The notes: generated by a model not told the origin, from the sequence alone. 64,000 bases of DNA from JAIVGV01 sp036389335 (GCA_036389335.1 DASVQC010000072.1:53452-117451), one strand, 5' to 3'; shown: positions 25,161-34,113, numbered from the stretch's first letter. A program made the numbers and translations.

Positions 25161-26304
25161 GACGCGCGCCGCCGCGCCCCGCGCCGCGCCCCGTGCGTCG
25201 GCGCGCGATCCCGACGACGAAGAGCCGCGCCCGCTCGCGCCCGCGCGCTGGGACTGGTCGCGCGCGGGCCGCGTCCTCGTCGTGCGCCTGCGCTCGATAG
25301 GCGACACCGTCCTCGCCACGCCCTCGCTCGTCGCGCTGCGCCGCTTCCTCCCCGCCGCGCGGATCGATCTCTTAGTCGAAGACTGGATCGCGCCGCTCGT
25401 CGCCGGGCTCGACCTTGTCGATAACGTCGTCACGGTCGAGCGCGGCAGCACGCGCTCTCGCGTCGCGGTCGCGCGCGAGCTTCGGGCCGCGTGCTACGAC
25501 GTGGCCTACAACCTCCACGGCGGCACGACCGCCGCGCTGCTGACGCGGGCCGCGGGCGCGCGCCACCGCGTCGGCTACGCGAGCTACCCTTACGCGCGCC
25601 TGCACAACCACGCCGCGCCGCCCTCGTCCGAACTGTGGCGGAGCGAGAAGACGCACTCCGCCGAGCAGCAGCTCGCGCTCCTCGGGTGGACGGGCGTGCC
25701 CGTCACCGACAGGCCGCGCGCGCGCCTCGCCGTCGACCGCGAAGCCGGCGCGCGCGTTCTGGACAGACTGCGCGCCGCGGGTCTCGACGCGGCGCGCCCC
25801 TTCGCGCTCTTCCACCCCGCCGCCGCCTTCGACTCGAAGACGTGGGACGCCGCACACTTCGCGCGCGTCGCCGAGCACCTCGCCGCGCGCGGCACGGGAG
25901 CGGTCGCCGCGGTCGCGCCGCACGAGGCCGAGACCGCGCGCGCTTTTCGGGCCCACTCGCGCGCGCCGGTCGTCGCCTTCGACGATCTCTCGTTGCCCGA
26001 AGTCGTCGCGCTGGCCGCGCGCGCCGCGCTCTTCGTCGGCAACGACAGCGGCATCGCGCACATCGCGGCGGCGGTCTCGACCCCCTCGGTCGTCGTCTTC
26101 GGCTCGTCGAACGTCGCCCACTGGCGACCGTGGACGGACGCGCCCGCGGAGGTCGTCCGCGAGGAGATGGCGTGCGCGCCGTGCGCGGGCTACACGTGCG
26201 CGGAGTTCGCGGAGGCGCAGTGCATCCGGCGCGTCCCCGCCGAGAGGGTGACGGCGGCGGTCGAGCGTGTGCTGCGCGAGAGCGCCGGGCGCGGCGTCAT
26301 CTGA
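25132..26304 (+). CDS. Glycosyltransferase family 9 (ADP-heptose:LPS heptosyltransferase)
   Basis: The 390-residue, GT-B-fold protein has an N-terminal leader of about 35 alanine/proline-rich residues, then RVLVVRLRSIGDTVLATPSL, the GT9 acceptor-side motif. The C-terminal half has LFVGNDSGIAHIAAA and SVVVFGSSNVAHWRPW, the nucleotide-sugar binding part, and a late cysteine group (ACAPCAGYTC). Family members add heptose to the LPS inner core from ADP-heptose at the cytoplasmic face. RfaE1, which makes the heptose donor, is encoded 3.7 kb downstream. It is closest to RfaF/WaaF-type enzymes, but the exact linkage is unknown. Confidence 0.88.
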   Translation: MKTLPQAPPETRAAAPRAAPRASARDPDDEEPRPLAPARWDWSRAGRVLVVRLRSIGDTVLATPSLVALRRFLPAARIDLLVEDWIAPLVAGLDLVDNVVTVERGSTRSRVAVARELRAACYDVAYNLHGGTTAALLTRAAGARHRVGYASYPYARLHNHAAPPSSELWRSEKTHSAEQQLALLGWTGVPVTDRPRARLAVDREAGARVLDRLRAAGLDAARPFALFHPAAAFDSKTWDAAHFARVAEHLAARGTGAVAAVAPHEAETARAFRAHSRAPVVAFDDLSLPEVVALAARAALFVGNDSGIAHIAAAVSTPSVVVFGSSNVAHWRPWTDAPAEVVREEMACAPCAGYTCAEFAEAQCIRRVPAERVTAAVERVLRESAGRGVI

Positions 26305-26321
26305 GAGCGAGGGGACGAATT

Positions 26322-26777
26322 ATGCGAATCAAAATGCTCTGCTTAGCTTCTTTAATACTTTTCGCTCTCGGTTGCGGCAGCGCCGCCCAGAACCCGCAAG
26401 GTAATCGTGCTGCACAGAGGCCACAAAGTGACGGCGCTGCTCAGGGATCACAAACTTACAAGTTGCCTTCCGGGAAGCAGATTAAGGTTAACAGCGTCGG
26501 GAAGATGGATTTCACCGACGGCGGTTCTGCGCTGGTGATGAACTACGAAACCGAAATCCCGATTAAGGATAAGGAACGGCTTCGTAAAGAGGCAGACGAA
26601 ATCTGGAGCGTCTTCCGGAAGGACGTGGAGAAGGCCGAACTCAAAGCCGCCGCGATTCGCGCCACGCACTATGAAGGGAGTGGCGCAGTCCGGGATGGCG
26701 AAGGGTACGGGTTCGTTTACGTCAAAGGCGACGACGGCAAATGGCACTTGCTTGACGACGAGAAGGAGCAGAAATGA
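26322..26777 (+). CDS. Small predicted lipoprotein
   Basis: The 151-residue protein starts at the ATG at 26322 (GAGGGG box about 8 bases upstream). It has a lipoprotein signal: MRIKMLCLASLILFALGC with the lipid-bearing Cys18. A serine/glutamine-rich linker follows, then a soluble domain (TYKLPSGKQIKVNSVGKMD, ALVMNYETEIPIKDKERL, GYGFVYVKGDDGKWHLL). Base composition is clearly less GC-rich than both neighbours, suggesting more recent arrival. Its last four bases overlap the cupin gene (ATGA), so the two are co-translated. Family not recognised. Confidence 0.75.
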   Translation: MRIKMLCLASLILFALGCGSAAQNPQGNRAAQRPQSDGAAQGSQTYKLPSGKQIKVNSVGKMDFTDGGSALVMNYETEIPIKDKERLRKEADEIWSVFRKDVEKAELKAAAIRATHYEGSGAVRDGEGYGFVYVKGDDGKWHLLDDEKEQK

Positions 26778-27175
26778 GCCTTGAGACCGACGATCAAAAC
26801 AGGCCGCACAAGTCGTTCGAGCCGATCAACCTCAGGGAGAAGCTGGCGAAATTCTCGGAGCACTTTTCGCCGCGGGTCGTGGCGCGGATGAACGACTACG
26901 AGTTCCGCCTCGCGAAGATCGAGGGCGACTTCGTGTGGCACAGCCACGCGGAGACGGACGAGGTGTTCGTCGTCGTCGACGGCGAGATGCGGATCGACTT
27001 CCGCGACGGCGCGGTCGAGTTGAAGGCGGGCGAGATGTTCGTCGTCCCGCGCGGCGTCGAGCACAAGCCGTTCGCGGCCAGAGAGTGCGCCGTCATGCTC
27101 GTCGAGCCCGCGGGCACGGTCAACACGGGCGGGGCGGGCGGCGGGCTGACGGCGGAGAACGGCGTGTGGGTCTGA
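26774..27175 (+). CDS. Cupin domain protein
   Basis: The 133-residue, single-domain cupin has motif 1 WHSHAETDEVFVVVDG with metal-binding His/His/Glu, and motif 2 GEMFVVPRGVEHKPFA with the last His. Small cupins of this type are often mannose-6-phosphate isomerase-like or metal-dependent oxygenase/isomerase proteins. The substrate cannot be inferred. Translation is coupled to the preceding lipoprotein gene by an ATGA overlap. Confidence 0.88.
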   Translation: MSLETDDQNRPHKSFEPINLREKLAKFSEHFSPRVVARMNDYEFRLAKIEGDFVWHSHAETDEVFVVVDGEMRIDFRDGAVELKAGEMFVVPRGVEHKPFAARECAVMLVEPAGTVNTGGAGGGLTAENGVWV

Positions 27176-27218
27176 AGCGCGTCCCCACAGAATGAGGGAT
27201 CGCGGGGAGGGAATCGTT

Positions 27219-27494
27219 ATGGCGGCAGCGGGCGCGGTGGCGGCGGCTGTGATCGCGAACGCGACGAAGGCGAGCGGCGTCATCGTGCGCGTGAGCGCGG
27301 AGAATTTTCTCTCGATCCTGGGGCGCGTCGAATCCCCGCTCGTCGTACACGCGAGCGGCGGCGTCTTCTCGACGCGCTACCAGTACCTCGTGAGCCACAA
27401 GGGGCTCGCCTTCTACGCGAAGACGCGCGAGCCCATCAACCTGCCGCCGGGGACGGAGCTGGTGCAGGCCGAGAGCATCTGGATTCCGGGGTAG
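27219..27494 (+). CDS. Hypothetical protein, 91 aa
   Basis: I chose the ATG at 27219 because a strong GGAGG lies 8 bases before it; an in-frame ATG at 27192 has none. The protein begins with an alanine-rich hydrophobic stretch (AAAGAVAAAVIANATKA) that could be a weak signal or membrane-associated helix, followed by a beta-rich part (GVIVRVSAENFLSILG, PLVVHASGGVFSTRYQYLV). It ends with LPPGTELVQAESIWIPG. It looks like a conserved small protein, but I recognise no family. Confidence 0.65.
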   Translation: MAAAGAVAAAVIANATKASGVIVRVSAENFLSILGRVESPLVVHASGGVFSTRYQYLVSHKGLAFYAKTREPINLPPGTELVQAESIWIPG

Positions 27495-27703
27495 GGCTTC
27501 GCAGCCGGGCCCGACGCGCCGCGCCCGTGAGCGCCGCGTCATGCTGCGCCCGTTAACGCGCCCTTCTGCGCCGGTTAAAAAGTCGAAACTTTAGGGCGCT
27601 CCTCTCCATCATATTTAGCGAACTCCCCGGTCGCCCGTCGCGCCCGCGCCGCCGGGCGCGCCCCTTCCCCTTCCACACTTTCATTGCGGTCTCGGTGTCG
27701 AAC

Positions 27704-29083
27704 ATGAACAGAACCTCGCACGGCTTGCTCGCGGCCCTCGCGGTCGCCTTCGCGCTCACCCTCGCCGCGCGCGCGCGCGCGGGCGATCCGGTCGCCGGCT
27801 ACACGGCGCTGACGAACGTGACCGTCATCGACGGCGCGGGCGGGCGCCCGCAGCCCGGCATGACGATCATCATCGGCGACGGGAAGATCATCAAGGTCGG
27901 CAAAACTCCCGCGACGAAAATCCCGCCGGGCGCGCGCGTCATCGATCTCAGCGGGCGCTACGTCATCCCCGGCCTCGTCGATTCCCACTACCACTTCATG
28001 CTGGGGACGCGCACGCCCGAGGTCGAGGCCGCGCGCCGCCGCTTCGCGCTCCTCGGCGGCGTCACCACCGTGCGCGACATGGCGGGCGACGCCGTCGCGC
28101 TCGGCGAAGTCGCGAGGGCGTCGAACGGCAACGGCGCGGTCGAGTCGCCGCGCGTCTACTACGCCGCGATGTTGGGCGGCGCGACCTTGATGGAGGGCGA
28201 CAACCGCGTCGCGCCGATCTCGCACGGGCGCAAAAACGGCGAGGCCCCCTGGGCGCGCTCCGTCAGGCCCGACTCGGACATCCCGAAGCTCGTCGCGGAG
28301 GCGAAAGCCTCCGGCGTCACCGCGATTAAAATTTACGCAGACCTCCCGGCGGAGACCGTCGCGCGCCTGGCGCGTGAGGCGCACCGGCAGGGCTTGAAGG
28401 TCTGGGGCCACTTGGCCGTCTTCCCGGCGAAGCCTTCGGAGGTGGTCGAGGCGGGCGTGGACGTGGTCTCGCACGCGGTCGATCTCGTCTGGGAGCGCGA
28501 GAAGACTTTCGCGCGGCTCGGCGACGTGCGCTACGGGGGCGTGGACTGGAAGACCGTCTCGATAGACGACCCCGCGTTCACGCGCGTCCTCAAGCTCATG
28601 CGCGCGCGCGGCACGATGCTCGACGCGACCGTGCTCGTCACGCACGACCGCGTCGTCGGCAGGCAGCTCAGGCGCGCCCCGGCGGAGCGCACCATCGGCG
28701 AGCCGGAACTCCTCGACCGCTGGCTCTTCGCGGTCGTGCGCCGCGCGCACGAGCTGGGCGTGCCCCTGACGGTCGGGACCGACATCCCCGAATGGGAGCC
28801 GGGACACGAGCTGCCGAACGTCCACGACGAGATGGAGCTGCTCGTCACGCGCGCCGGGCTCACGCCGCTCGAAGCCATCACCGCCGCGACGCTGAACGGC
28901 GCGCGCTCGATCGGCGTCGAGGACTCGCTCGGCACGATCAGGGCGGGCAAGGGCGCAGACCTCGTCGTCCTCACCGCCGATCCGAGCGCCGACATCCGCA
29001 ACACCAGAAAGATCGAGTACGTCGTCAAGGGCGGCGTCGTGCACAGGCGCGAGCTGGTCACTCTGCCTCCCGCGGGCAACTGA
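27704..29083 (+). CDS. Secreted amidohydrolase
   Basis: I chose the ATG at 27704 (459 aa); a GTG lies three codons upstream. A signal peptide covers about the first 27 residues (LLAALAVAFALTLAARARAG). The amidohydrolase fold follows: VIDLSGRYVIPGLVDSHYHF, with the HxH metal site as H-Y-H, then metal-ligand histidines in LKVWGHLAVF and VVSHAVDLVW. The late TVGTDIPEWEPG carries the conserved Asp, and GTIRAGKGADLVVL is the C-terminal beta-sandwich. It is closest in look to imidazolonepropionase-like, Xaa-Pro dipeptidase-like periplasmic amidohydrolases. Substrate unknown. It is probably monocistronic. Confidence 0.88.
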   Translation: MNRTSHGLLAALAVAFALTLAARARAGDPVAGYTALTNVTVIDGAGGRPQPGMTIIIGDGKIIKVGKTPATKIPPGARVIDLSGRYVIPGLVDSHYHFMLGTRTPEVEAARRRFALLGGVTTVRDMAGDAVALGEVARASNGNGAVESPRVYYAAMLGGATLMEGDNRVAPISHGRKNGEAPWARSVRPDSDIPKLVAEAKASGVTAIKIYADLPAETVARLAREAHRQGLKVWGHLAVFPAKPSEVVEAGVDVVSHAVDLVWEREKTFARLGDVRYGGVDWKTVSIDDPAFTRVLKLMRARGTMLDATVLVTHDRVVGRQLRRAPAERTIGEPELLDRWLFAVVRRAHELGVPLTVGTDIPEWEPGHELPNVHDEMELLVTRAGLTPLEAITAATLNGARSIGVEDSLGTIRAGKGADLVVLTADPSADIRNTRKIEYVVKGGVVHRRELVTLPPAGN

Positions 29084-29234
29084 TCGGAGCGGCGCGCTAC
29101 GGAGGGCAAACCCGAAACGGGCGCGCGTCTGTGGAAGTCTCTGCGAAGGCCGAGCGCGTCTGCGTCTCACGGTAAAAGTTAGGGATCGCGCCCGCCCCGC
29201 GGCGGTCGGCGTCGCCGCCCCCGATCTTTGTTGC

Positions 29235-29240
29235 TATAAT
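29235..29240 (+). promoter_or_regulatory. Possible -10 box
   Basis: TATAAT is preceded by a short AT-rich patch, 83 bases before the secreted protein gene at 29323. No clear -35 box. Confidence 0.35.
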
Positions 29241-29322
29241 CGCGCGCGCCAGCCGGGCGTCCGCGGGGAGCCGCCCCGCGGCGGACGGCTTTGTCACACC
29301 CGCCGTAAATCAGGAGCATGCC

Positions 29323-29946
29323 ATGAGAAACTTTTACGCGCGCCGCGCCGCCCTCGCCTCCCTCGCCGCCCCTCCGATCCTGTTGCTGCTCTCGCCCGGC
29401 GTCGCGCGGGGGCAGGGGGTGCGCCCCTCGACCCCCGATCTGAACCGCCGGCTCGAAAGCGAGAAGAGCCTCCGCGACAACGAGAGGCTGCGAAGGGGCA
29501 TGGAGGCGGACGGGGAGACGAGGGCGCACACGAAGGAGGAGCGGCAGTCGCTCGCGAATGAAGCCTTCATGCGCCTGCAACAGCTCCACAACCAGATGCT
29601 GGCGATGGCCCTCTCCGGCGAAACCCCCGACCCCGCGCGCGTCGCCGAAGCCGTGGCCGAGACGAGGAAGCGCGCCGTCCAACTCAGGGAGAATCTCGTC
29701 CTCCCCGACCCGGCCAAAGACGACAAGCGTGAGAAGGGCGCGGAGCCGGGGCCGAAGGCCGCCGCCGGGCCGGTCGAACGCCTCTCGAAACTCTGCGCGC
29801 ACATCCAAAGCTTCGTCATCAACCTGAATAACAGCCCGACCAACAAGAAAGCCGGGGCGCAGGCGCGGCGCGAACTCGACAGCATCATCGAGGTCAGCGA
29901 CGAGATGGGCGCGGGGGACAAAGCGGTTGACAAGCGCGACCACTGA
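29323..29946 (+). CDS. Secreted hypothetical protein
   Basis: The 207-residue protein's N-terminus is a signal peptide (ALASLAAPPILLLLSPGVAR, cut near GQG). The mature protein is charged and helical (LNRRLESEKSLRDNERLRRG, NEAFMRLQQLHNQMLAMAL, ETRKRAVQLRENLV), with the character of an extended coiled-coil or helical bundle. No cysteines in the helical part beyond a single CAH. No family recognised; probably periplasmic. The heptose kinase gene starts 23 bases after its stop, so they may share a transcript. Confidence 0.65.
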   Translation: MRNFYARRAALASLAAPPILLLLSPGVARGQGVRPSTPDLNRRLESEKSLRDNERLRRGMEADGETRAHTKEERQSLANEAFMRLQQLHNQMLAMALSGETPDPARVAEAVAETRKRAVQLRENLVLPDPAKDDKREKGAEPGPKAAAGPVERLSKLCAHIQSFVINLNNSPTNKKAGAQARRELDSIIEVSDEMGAGDKAVDKRDH

Positions 29947-29968
29947 GACGCCCGGCCACCCCCGCCAG

Positions 29969-30973
29969 ATGCGCCGACTCACCACACAACGCGCGGCTGA
30001 GATAATGGGGCGGGCGGCGGCGCGCCGCGTCGTCGTCTTCGGCGACGTGATGCTCGACGAGTTCGTCTGGGGCGACGTGACGCGCATCTCTCCGGAAGCG
30101 CCCGTCCCGGTCGTCGACATCCGCCGCGAGTCAGTCCGGCTCGGCGGCGCGGCCAACGTGCTCGCCAACCTCGTCGCGCTCGGCGCGCGCGCCGAAGTCG
30201 TCGGCGTCGTCGGCGACGACGCGGCGCACGGGCGACTGCGCGAGAAGATCGAGGAGACCTGCGGCGCGGGCGCGGCGGCGCGACTCGTGGCCGACCCCGC
30301 GCGCCCGACGACGACGAAGACGCGCATCATCGCGCACAACCAGTTGGTCGTGCGCGCCGACCGCGAGCGGCGCGCGCCCGTCGCGCCCGAGATCGAGGAT
30401 CGGCTGATCGGGATGTTGACCGAGTCGCTCGAAGGGGCCGACGCCTTCGTCGTCTCGGACTACGACAAGGGCGCGGTCACGCCGCGCGTGCTCGGAGAGA
30501 TTCTGCCGCTCGCGCGCGCGCGCGGCGTCCCCGCGCTCGTCGATCCGAAGATTCGCAACTTCGCGCACTACCGGCCCGCGACGCTCGTCACGCCGAACCA
30601 CCACGAGGCCCTCAGTTTGACGGGCTCGGAGGACGACACGGACGAGGGCATGGAGCGCGCCGCGCGCGCGATCCGCGAGCGTCTCGCTTGCGAGTCCGTG
30701 CTCGTCACGCGCGGCGAGCGCGGGATGATGTTGCTCGAAGGCGACGCCGCGCCCGTCTACGTCGAGACGAGCGCGCGCGAGGTCTACGACGTGACGGGCG
30801 CGGGCGACACCGTCATCGCGACGCTCGCCGCCGCGCTCGCCTGCGGCGCGTCGCTCCTTGAGGCGGCGGCGCTCGCCAACCACGCCGCCGGGATCGTCGT
30901 CGGCAAGCTCGGCACGGCGACCGCCGCGGCGGACGAACTGGTCGAGTCCGTCAGGGCGGGCGAGGTGAAGTGA
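29969..30973 (+). CDS. rfaE1: D-glycero-beta-D-manno-heptose-7-phosphate kinase
   Basis: I chose the ATG at 29969 (334 aa); a TTG upstream overlaps the preceding gene. It is a ribokinase/PfkB-family protein: VVVFGDVMLDEFVWGDVTRI at the N-terminus, the specific SPEAPVPVV motif and RLGGAANVLANLVALGA, and the C-terminal ATP/catalytic motif VYDVTGAGDTVIATLA with the catalytic Asp. This is the kinase half of HldE. The cytidylyl- or adenylyltransferase half is absent, so RfaE2 would be separate. It acts in the ADP-heptose pathway feeding LPS core synthesis, which matches the GT9 gene upstream. Its stop overlaps the next start. Confidence 0.92.
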   Translation: MRRLTTQRAAEIMGRAAARRVVVFGDVMLDEFVWGDVTRISPEAPVPVVDIRRESVRLGGAANVLANLVALGARAEVVGVVGDDAAHGRLREKIEETCGAGAAARLVADPARPTTTKTRIIAHNQLVVRADRERRAPVAPEIEDRLIGMLTESLEGADAFVVSDYDKGAVTPRVLGEILPLARARGVPALVDPKIRNFAHYRPATLVTPNHHEALSLTGSEDDTDEGMERAARAIRERLACESVLVTRGERGMMLLEGDAAPVYVETSAREVYDVTGAGDTVIATLAAALACGASLLEAAALANHAAGIVVGKLGTATAAADELVESVRAGEVK

Positions 30974-31164
30974 TGACTGACGAAAGTAAAAAACGGATCG
31001 CGACGATCTGCATCTACGCCTCCGCCGTGCTGCTGCTCCCGGCGCTCTACGGGATGCTCTTCGTCGAACCCGAACCCGGCTGGTCGAAGCTCTGCTTCGC
31101 GCTCGGCATCGCCGCCAGCCTCGTCGGCAGCGTCCTCGTGATGCGTGCGAAGCGTGGGGACTGA
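30973..31164 (+). CDS. Small two-helix membrane protein
   Basis: The 63-residue protein's ATG overlaps the rfaE1 stop by one base, so it is translationally coupled. Two hydrophobic segments (ICIYASAVLLLPALYGMLF and LCFALGIAASLVGSVLVM) are joined by a short acidic/aromatic loop with EPEPGW; both ends are charged. It is probably an inner-membrane accessory. No family recognised. Confidence 0.65.
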   Translation: MTDESKKRIATICIYASAVLLLPALYGMLFVEPEPGWSKLCFALGIAASLVGSVLVMRAKRGD

Positions 31165-31200
31165 CCGGCCACGCCCTCCCACACTCAGGTGATCGAATTG

Positions 31201-32982
31201 ATGCGAAACTTTCTGACGAGATCGACCCGCGCGCTCTTCTTCGTCGCCGCGCTCGCGCTCCAACCTTTCGCGCCCGCCGCCGCCGGCGCGCAGTCGCCGC
31301 GCGAGCGCAGGGTCGAACCGCCGCCGCCGTCCTCGCAGTCGCCGCGCCCGCCGACGCCCGCACAGACGCCCGCGCCGCAGGCGACGCCGACGCCCGCGCC
31401 CGCCGCGCCCGCGCCGCGCACGCTCGAAGCCCTGCGCGCGCGCATCGCCGACGTTCTGGCGCGGCCGGAACTCGCGCCCGCGCGCTTCGTCATCAAGGTC
31501 GCCTCGCTCGACACGGGCGCGGTCGTCTTCGAGGAGGACGCCGGGAAGCTGATGATGCCCGCGTCGAACATGAAGCTCTACACGGTCTCGGCGGCGCTCA
31601 ACCGCCTCGGCCCCGACTTCCGCTTCGTCACCTCCGTCTACGCCGACGCGAGGCCCGACGAGAAGGGGCGCGTCAAGGGCGATCTCACCGTCTACGGTCG
31701 CGGCGATCCTTCCTTCGCCACGCGCTTCGCCGGGGGCGGCGACTACTTCAAAGGGATCGACGAGCTGGCCGCGCGCGTCGCCGCCGCGGGCGTCAAAAGG
31801 ATCGACGGCAACATCGTCGGCGACGAGAGCTACTTCAACGGCCCCGCGCTCGGCTACGGCTGGGAGTGGGACGACCTACAGTGGTACTACGGCGCGCCCA
31901 TCTCGGCGCTCACCGTCAACGACAACTGCGTGGACATATTCGTCAAGCCCGGCGCGGGCGAGGGCGCACCCGGGGTGGTGACGGCGGGCCCCGCCTTTTT
32001 AGGCTTCCCCGCGATCTACGGCGGGGCGGTCGACGAGCAGGCCGTGCGGGGCACGGCGTCGCCCCTCGCCGTCGTCAACCGCACGGTGACGGCGGCGCGC
32101 GGGACGAAGAACAGCATCACCATGGCGCGACCGCTCGGCCAGAACTACGTCGAGGTCGGCGGCGCGATCCCCCTCGGCGACGCGGGCTGGACGGACAGCA
32201 TCTCGACGGCGCGCCCCGCGCTGATGTTCGCCTCGATGCTGCGCGCCGCGCTCGAACGGCAGGGCGTGCAGGTCAAAGGGCGCACGCTGACGTTGGACGC
32301 GCGACAGCGCGAGCTGATGAAGCTGCCCTTCGACGCGGCGCGGCTCGTCGAGATCGCGCGGCGCGAGTCGCCGCCCTTCTCCGAGATCGCGGCGCTGACT
32401 CTGAAGCCGAGCCAGAACCTCTACACCGAGTTGATCCTGCGCGCGCTCGGCAGGCAGTCGCCGCCCCCGCCGCCCCCGGTTCAGACCGACGCGGCGGCGG
32501 CGGGCGCGGCGGCGCAGCCTCAGCCGACGCCCGACAACAGGACGAGCGCGCAGCTCGGCTCGGCGGTCGTCGCCCAGTTTTTGCGCGAGGCGGGCGTGCG
32601 CGACGTCGAGCACCTGTCGCTGATGGACGGATCGGGGCTGGCGCGGCAGGACTTGATCTCGGCGGAGTCCACGGTCGCGCTGCTCGCCTACATGAGCCGC
32701 CACCGCCACGCGCAGGCCTTCCGCGACGCGCTGCCGGTGGCGGGCGTGGACGGGACGCTGCGCGGTCGGTTCAAGGGCACGCCCGCCGCGGGGAATTTGC
32801 GCGCCAAGACCGGCACGCTCTCCAACGTCTCCTCGCTCTCCGGCTACGTCACGAGCGCCGCGGGCGAGCGGCTCGTCTTCTCGATGATGGTCAACCACTA
32901 CACCGACGAGCGCGTGCGCTCGACCGTCCTCATGGATCAGGTCGCCCTGCTCCTCGCCGCCTTCGAGGGGCGAACACAGTAA
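31201..32982 (+). CDS. dacB: D-alanyl-D-alanine carboxypeptidase/endopeptidase (PBP4 type)
   Basis: I chose the ATG at 31201 (593 aa), since it gives a clean signal peptide (ALFFVAALALQPFAPAAAGA); a GTG is four codons upstream. Residues about 38-72 are a proline-rich linker. The S13 peptidase/PBP4 motifs are present: SxxK as S122-N-M-K125 in PASNMKLYTVS, the S-x-N-equivalent region SLMDGSGLARQDLIS, and KTG in RAKTGTLSNVSSLSGYV. The family trims or cleaves peptide cross-links in periplasmic peptidoglycan. The proline/alanine-rich insert around 425-460 is unusual but lies away from the motifs. It precedes dapF in the same direction. Confidence 0.92.
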   Translation: MRNFLTRSTRALFFVAALALQPFAPAAAGAQSPRERRVEPPPPSSQSPRPPTPAQTPAPQATPTPAPAAPAPRTLEALRARIADVLARPELAPARFVIKVASLDTGAVVFEEDAGKLMMPASNMKLYTVSAALNRLGPDFRFVTSVYADARPDEKGRVKGDLTVYGRGDPSFATRFAGGGDYFKGIDELAARVAAAGVKRIDGNIVGDESYFNGPALGYGWEWDDLQWYYGAPISALTVNDNCVDIFVKPGAGEGAPGVVTAGPAFLGFPAIYGGAVDEQAVRGTASPLAVVNRTVTAARGTKNSITMARPLGQNYVEVGGAIPLGDAGWTDSISTARPALMFASMLRAALERQGVQVKGRTLTLDARQRELMKLPFDAARLVEIARRESPPFSEIAALTLKPSQNLYTELILRALGRQSPPPPPPVQTDAAAAGAAAQPQPTPDNRTSAQLGSAVVAQFLREAGVRDVEHLSLMDGSGLARQDLISAESTVALLAYMSRHRHAQAFRDALPVAGVDGTLRGRFKGTPAAGNLRAKTGTLSNVSSLSGYVTSAAGERLVFSMMVNHYTDERVRSTVLMDQVALLLAAFEGRTQ

Positions 32983-32987
32983 AAGCG

Positions 32988-33105
32988 GAGGTCAGAGGCT
33001 AGAGGTCAGAGGTCAGTAAAAGAATTTTCCTTATTGACCTCTGACTTCTAGCCTCTGACCTCTACGCCTTTAACCTCTGACCTCTGCGCCTTTAACCTCT
33101 GGCCC
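32988..33105. repeat. Word-repeat hairpin (GAGGTCAGAG)
   Basis: The left arm at 32988-33016 and right arm at 33034-33062 pair over 27 of 29 positions and consist of GAGGTCAGAGG-type words. Two more direct copies of a GCCTTTAACCTCTG unit follow up to 33105. It fills the gap between dacB and dapF. A strong hairpin could attenuate readthrough, but there is no terminal T-run. Confidence 0.75.
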
Positions 33106-33113
33106 CCACGCCT

Positions 33114-34010
33114 ATGAAATTCGTTAAAGCCCACGGCTACGGGAACGATTACCTCGTCTTCGAGGCGGGCGAGGCGCGCGGCGGCGGGCCGCCGGCGGAG
33201 TTCGCGCGGCGCGTGTGCGACCGGCACTTCGGGGCGGGGGGCGACGGCGTCGCGTTGGTCGAGCGTGAGGCGGGAGAGGGGGCGGGCGGGCCGGGCGTCG
33301 CGGCGGGCGGCGTCGCGGCGGCGGACTTTCTGGTGCGCATCTTCAACCCGGACGGGAGCGAGGCGGCGATGTCGGGCAACGGGACGCGCTCAGCCGCCGC
33401 CGCGCTCTTCCACGAAGGACTCTGGACGCGTGACGAGCTGCGGCTCGGCACGCTGTCGGGCGTGAAGCTCTACCGCCTGCTCGCGTCGGACGCGGCGCGC
33501 GGGCGTTACCGCTTCGCCGCCGAGATCGGGCGACCGAAGTTTGCGAGCGCGGCTGTGCCGATGCTGACCGGCGGGCCGCTGGATCGGGTCGTTGACGAGC
33601 CTCTGGAAGTCGCGCCGGGGGAGGTGGTGCGCGTGACGGCGCTTGAGATGTGCAACCCGAACTGCTGCCTTTTCGTCGAGGACTTCGCGGCGGCGGACTG
33701 GCGCAGGCTCGGTCGCCTGATCGAGTCGCACCCGCGCTTTCCCGAGCGCACGAACGTCGAGTTCGTCCGCGTCGTCTCCCCGGAACGCGTCGAGGTGCGC
33801 ATCTGGGAGCGGGGCGTGGGCGAAACCCTGTCTTCGGGCACGGGCTCTTGCGCGGCGGCGGTCGCCGCCTGCCTGACGGGACGCACCGGCAGGCGCGTCT
33901 CGGTCGAGACGCCGGGCGGCGAACTCGAAGTCGAGTGGCGCGAGGACGGCGAGGTCGTGTTGACCGGCGAGGCGGGGGTCGTCTACCGGGGCGAGTGGCT
34001 GGGGGGGTAG
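33114..34010 (+). CDS. dapF: DapF-like protein lacking both catalytic cysteines
   Basis: The 298 residues are homologous to diaminopimelate epimerase throughout: KFVKAHGYGNDYLVF at the N-terminus, RIFNPDGSEAAMSGNGTRS, NPNCCLFVED, RTNVEFVRV, GVGETLSSGTGSCAAA. In standard DapF the two-base mechanism uses one Cys before GNG and one Cys before GTG. Here both positions are Ser (S87 and S241); the DNA reads tcg and tct-tcg without ambiguity. A loop at about 50-72 is glycine/alanine-rich. DapF normally converts LL- to meso-diaminopimelate for peptidoglycan and lysine. Whether this protein still epimerises, or has a different substrate, is open. The cell-wall neighbour dacB supports an envelope role. 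Confidence 0.8.
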   Translation: MKFVKAHGYGNDYLVFEAGEARGGGPPAEFARRVCDRHFGAGGDGVALVEREAGEGAGGPGVAAGGVAAADFLVRIFNPDGSEAAMSGNGTRSAAAALFHEGLWTRDELRLGTLSGVKLYRLLASDAARGRYRFAAEIGRPKFASAAVPMLTGGPLDRVVDEPLEVAPGEVVRVTALEMCNPNCCLFVEDFAAADWRRLGRLIESHPRFPERTNVEFVRVVSPERVEVRIWERGVGETLSSGTGSCAAAVAACLTGRTGRRVSVETPGGELEVEWREDGEVVLTGEAGVVYRGEWLGG

Positions 34011-34080
34011 GGGCTCCGGTCGTCTTTCGCCGCCTTACGGGGCTGGACTTCTGTCACATTTCTGTGTTAGGTTTTTCACC

Positions 34081-34113
34081 GGCAAGCGTGATAAGCGCTT
34101 GCCTTTTCTTTTG
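34081..34113 (+). terminator. Rho-independent terminator after dapF
   Basis: GGCAAGCG and CGCTTGCC (34081-34088, 34096-34103) pair perfectly around a seven-base loop and are followed by TTTTCTTTTG. Confidence 0.8.
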
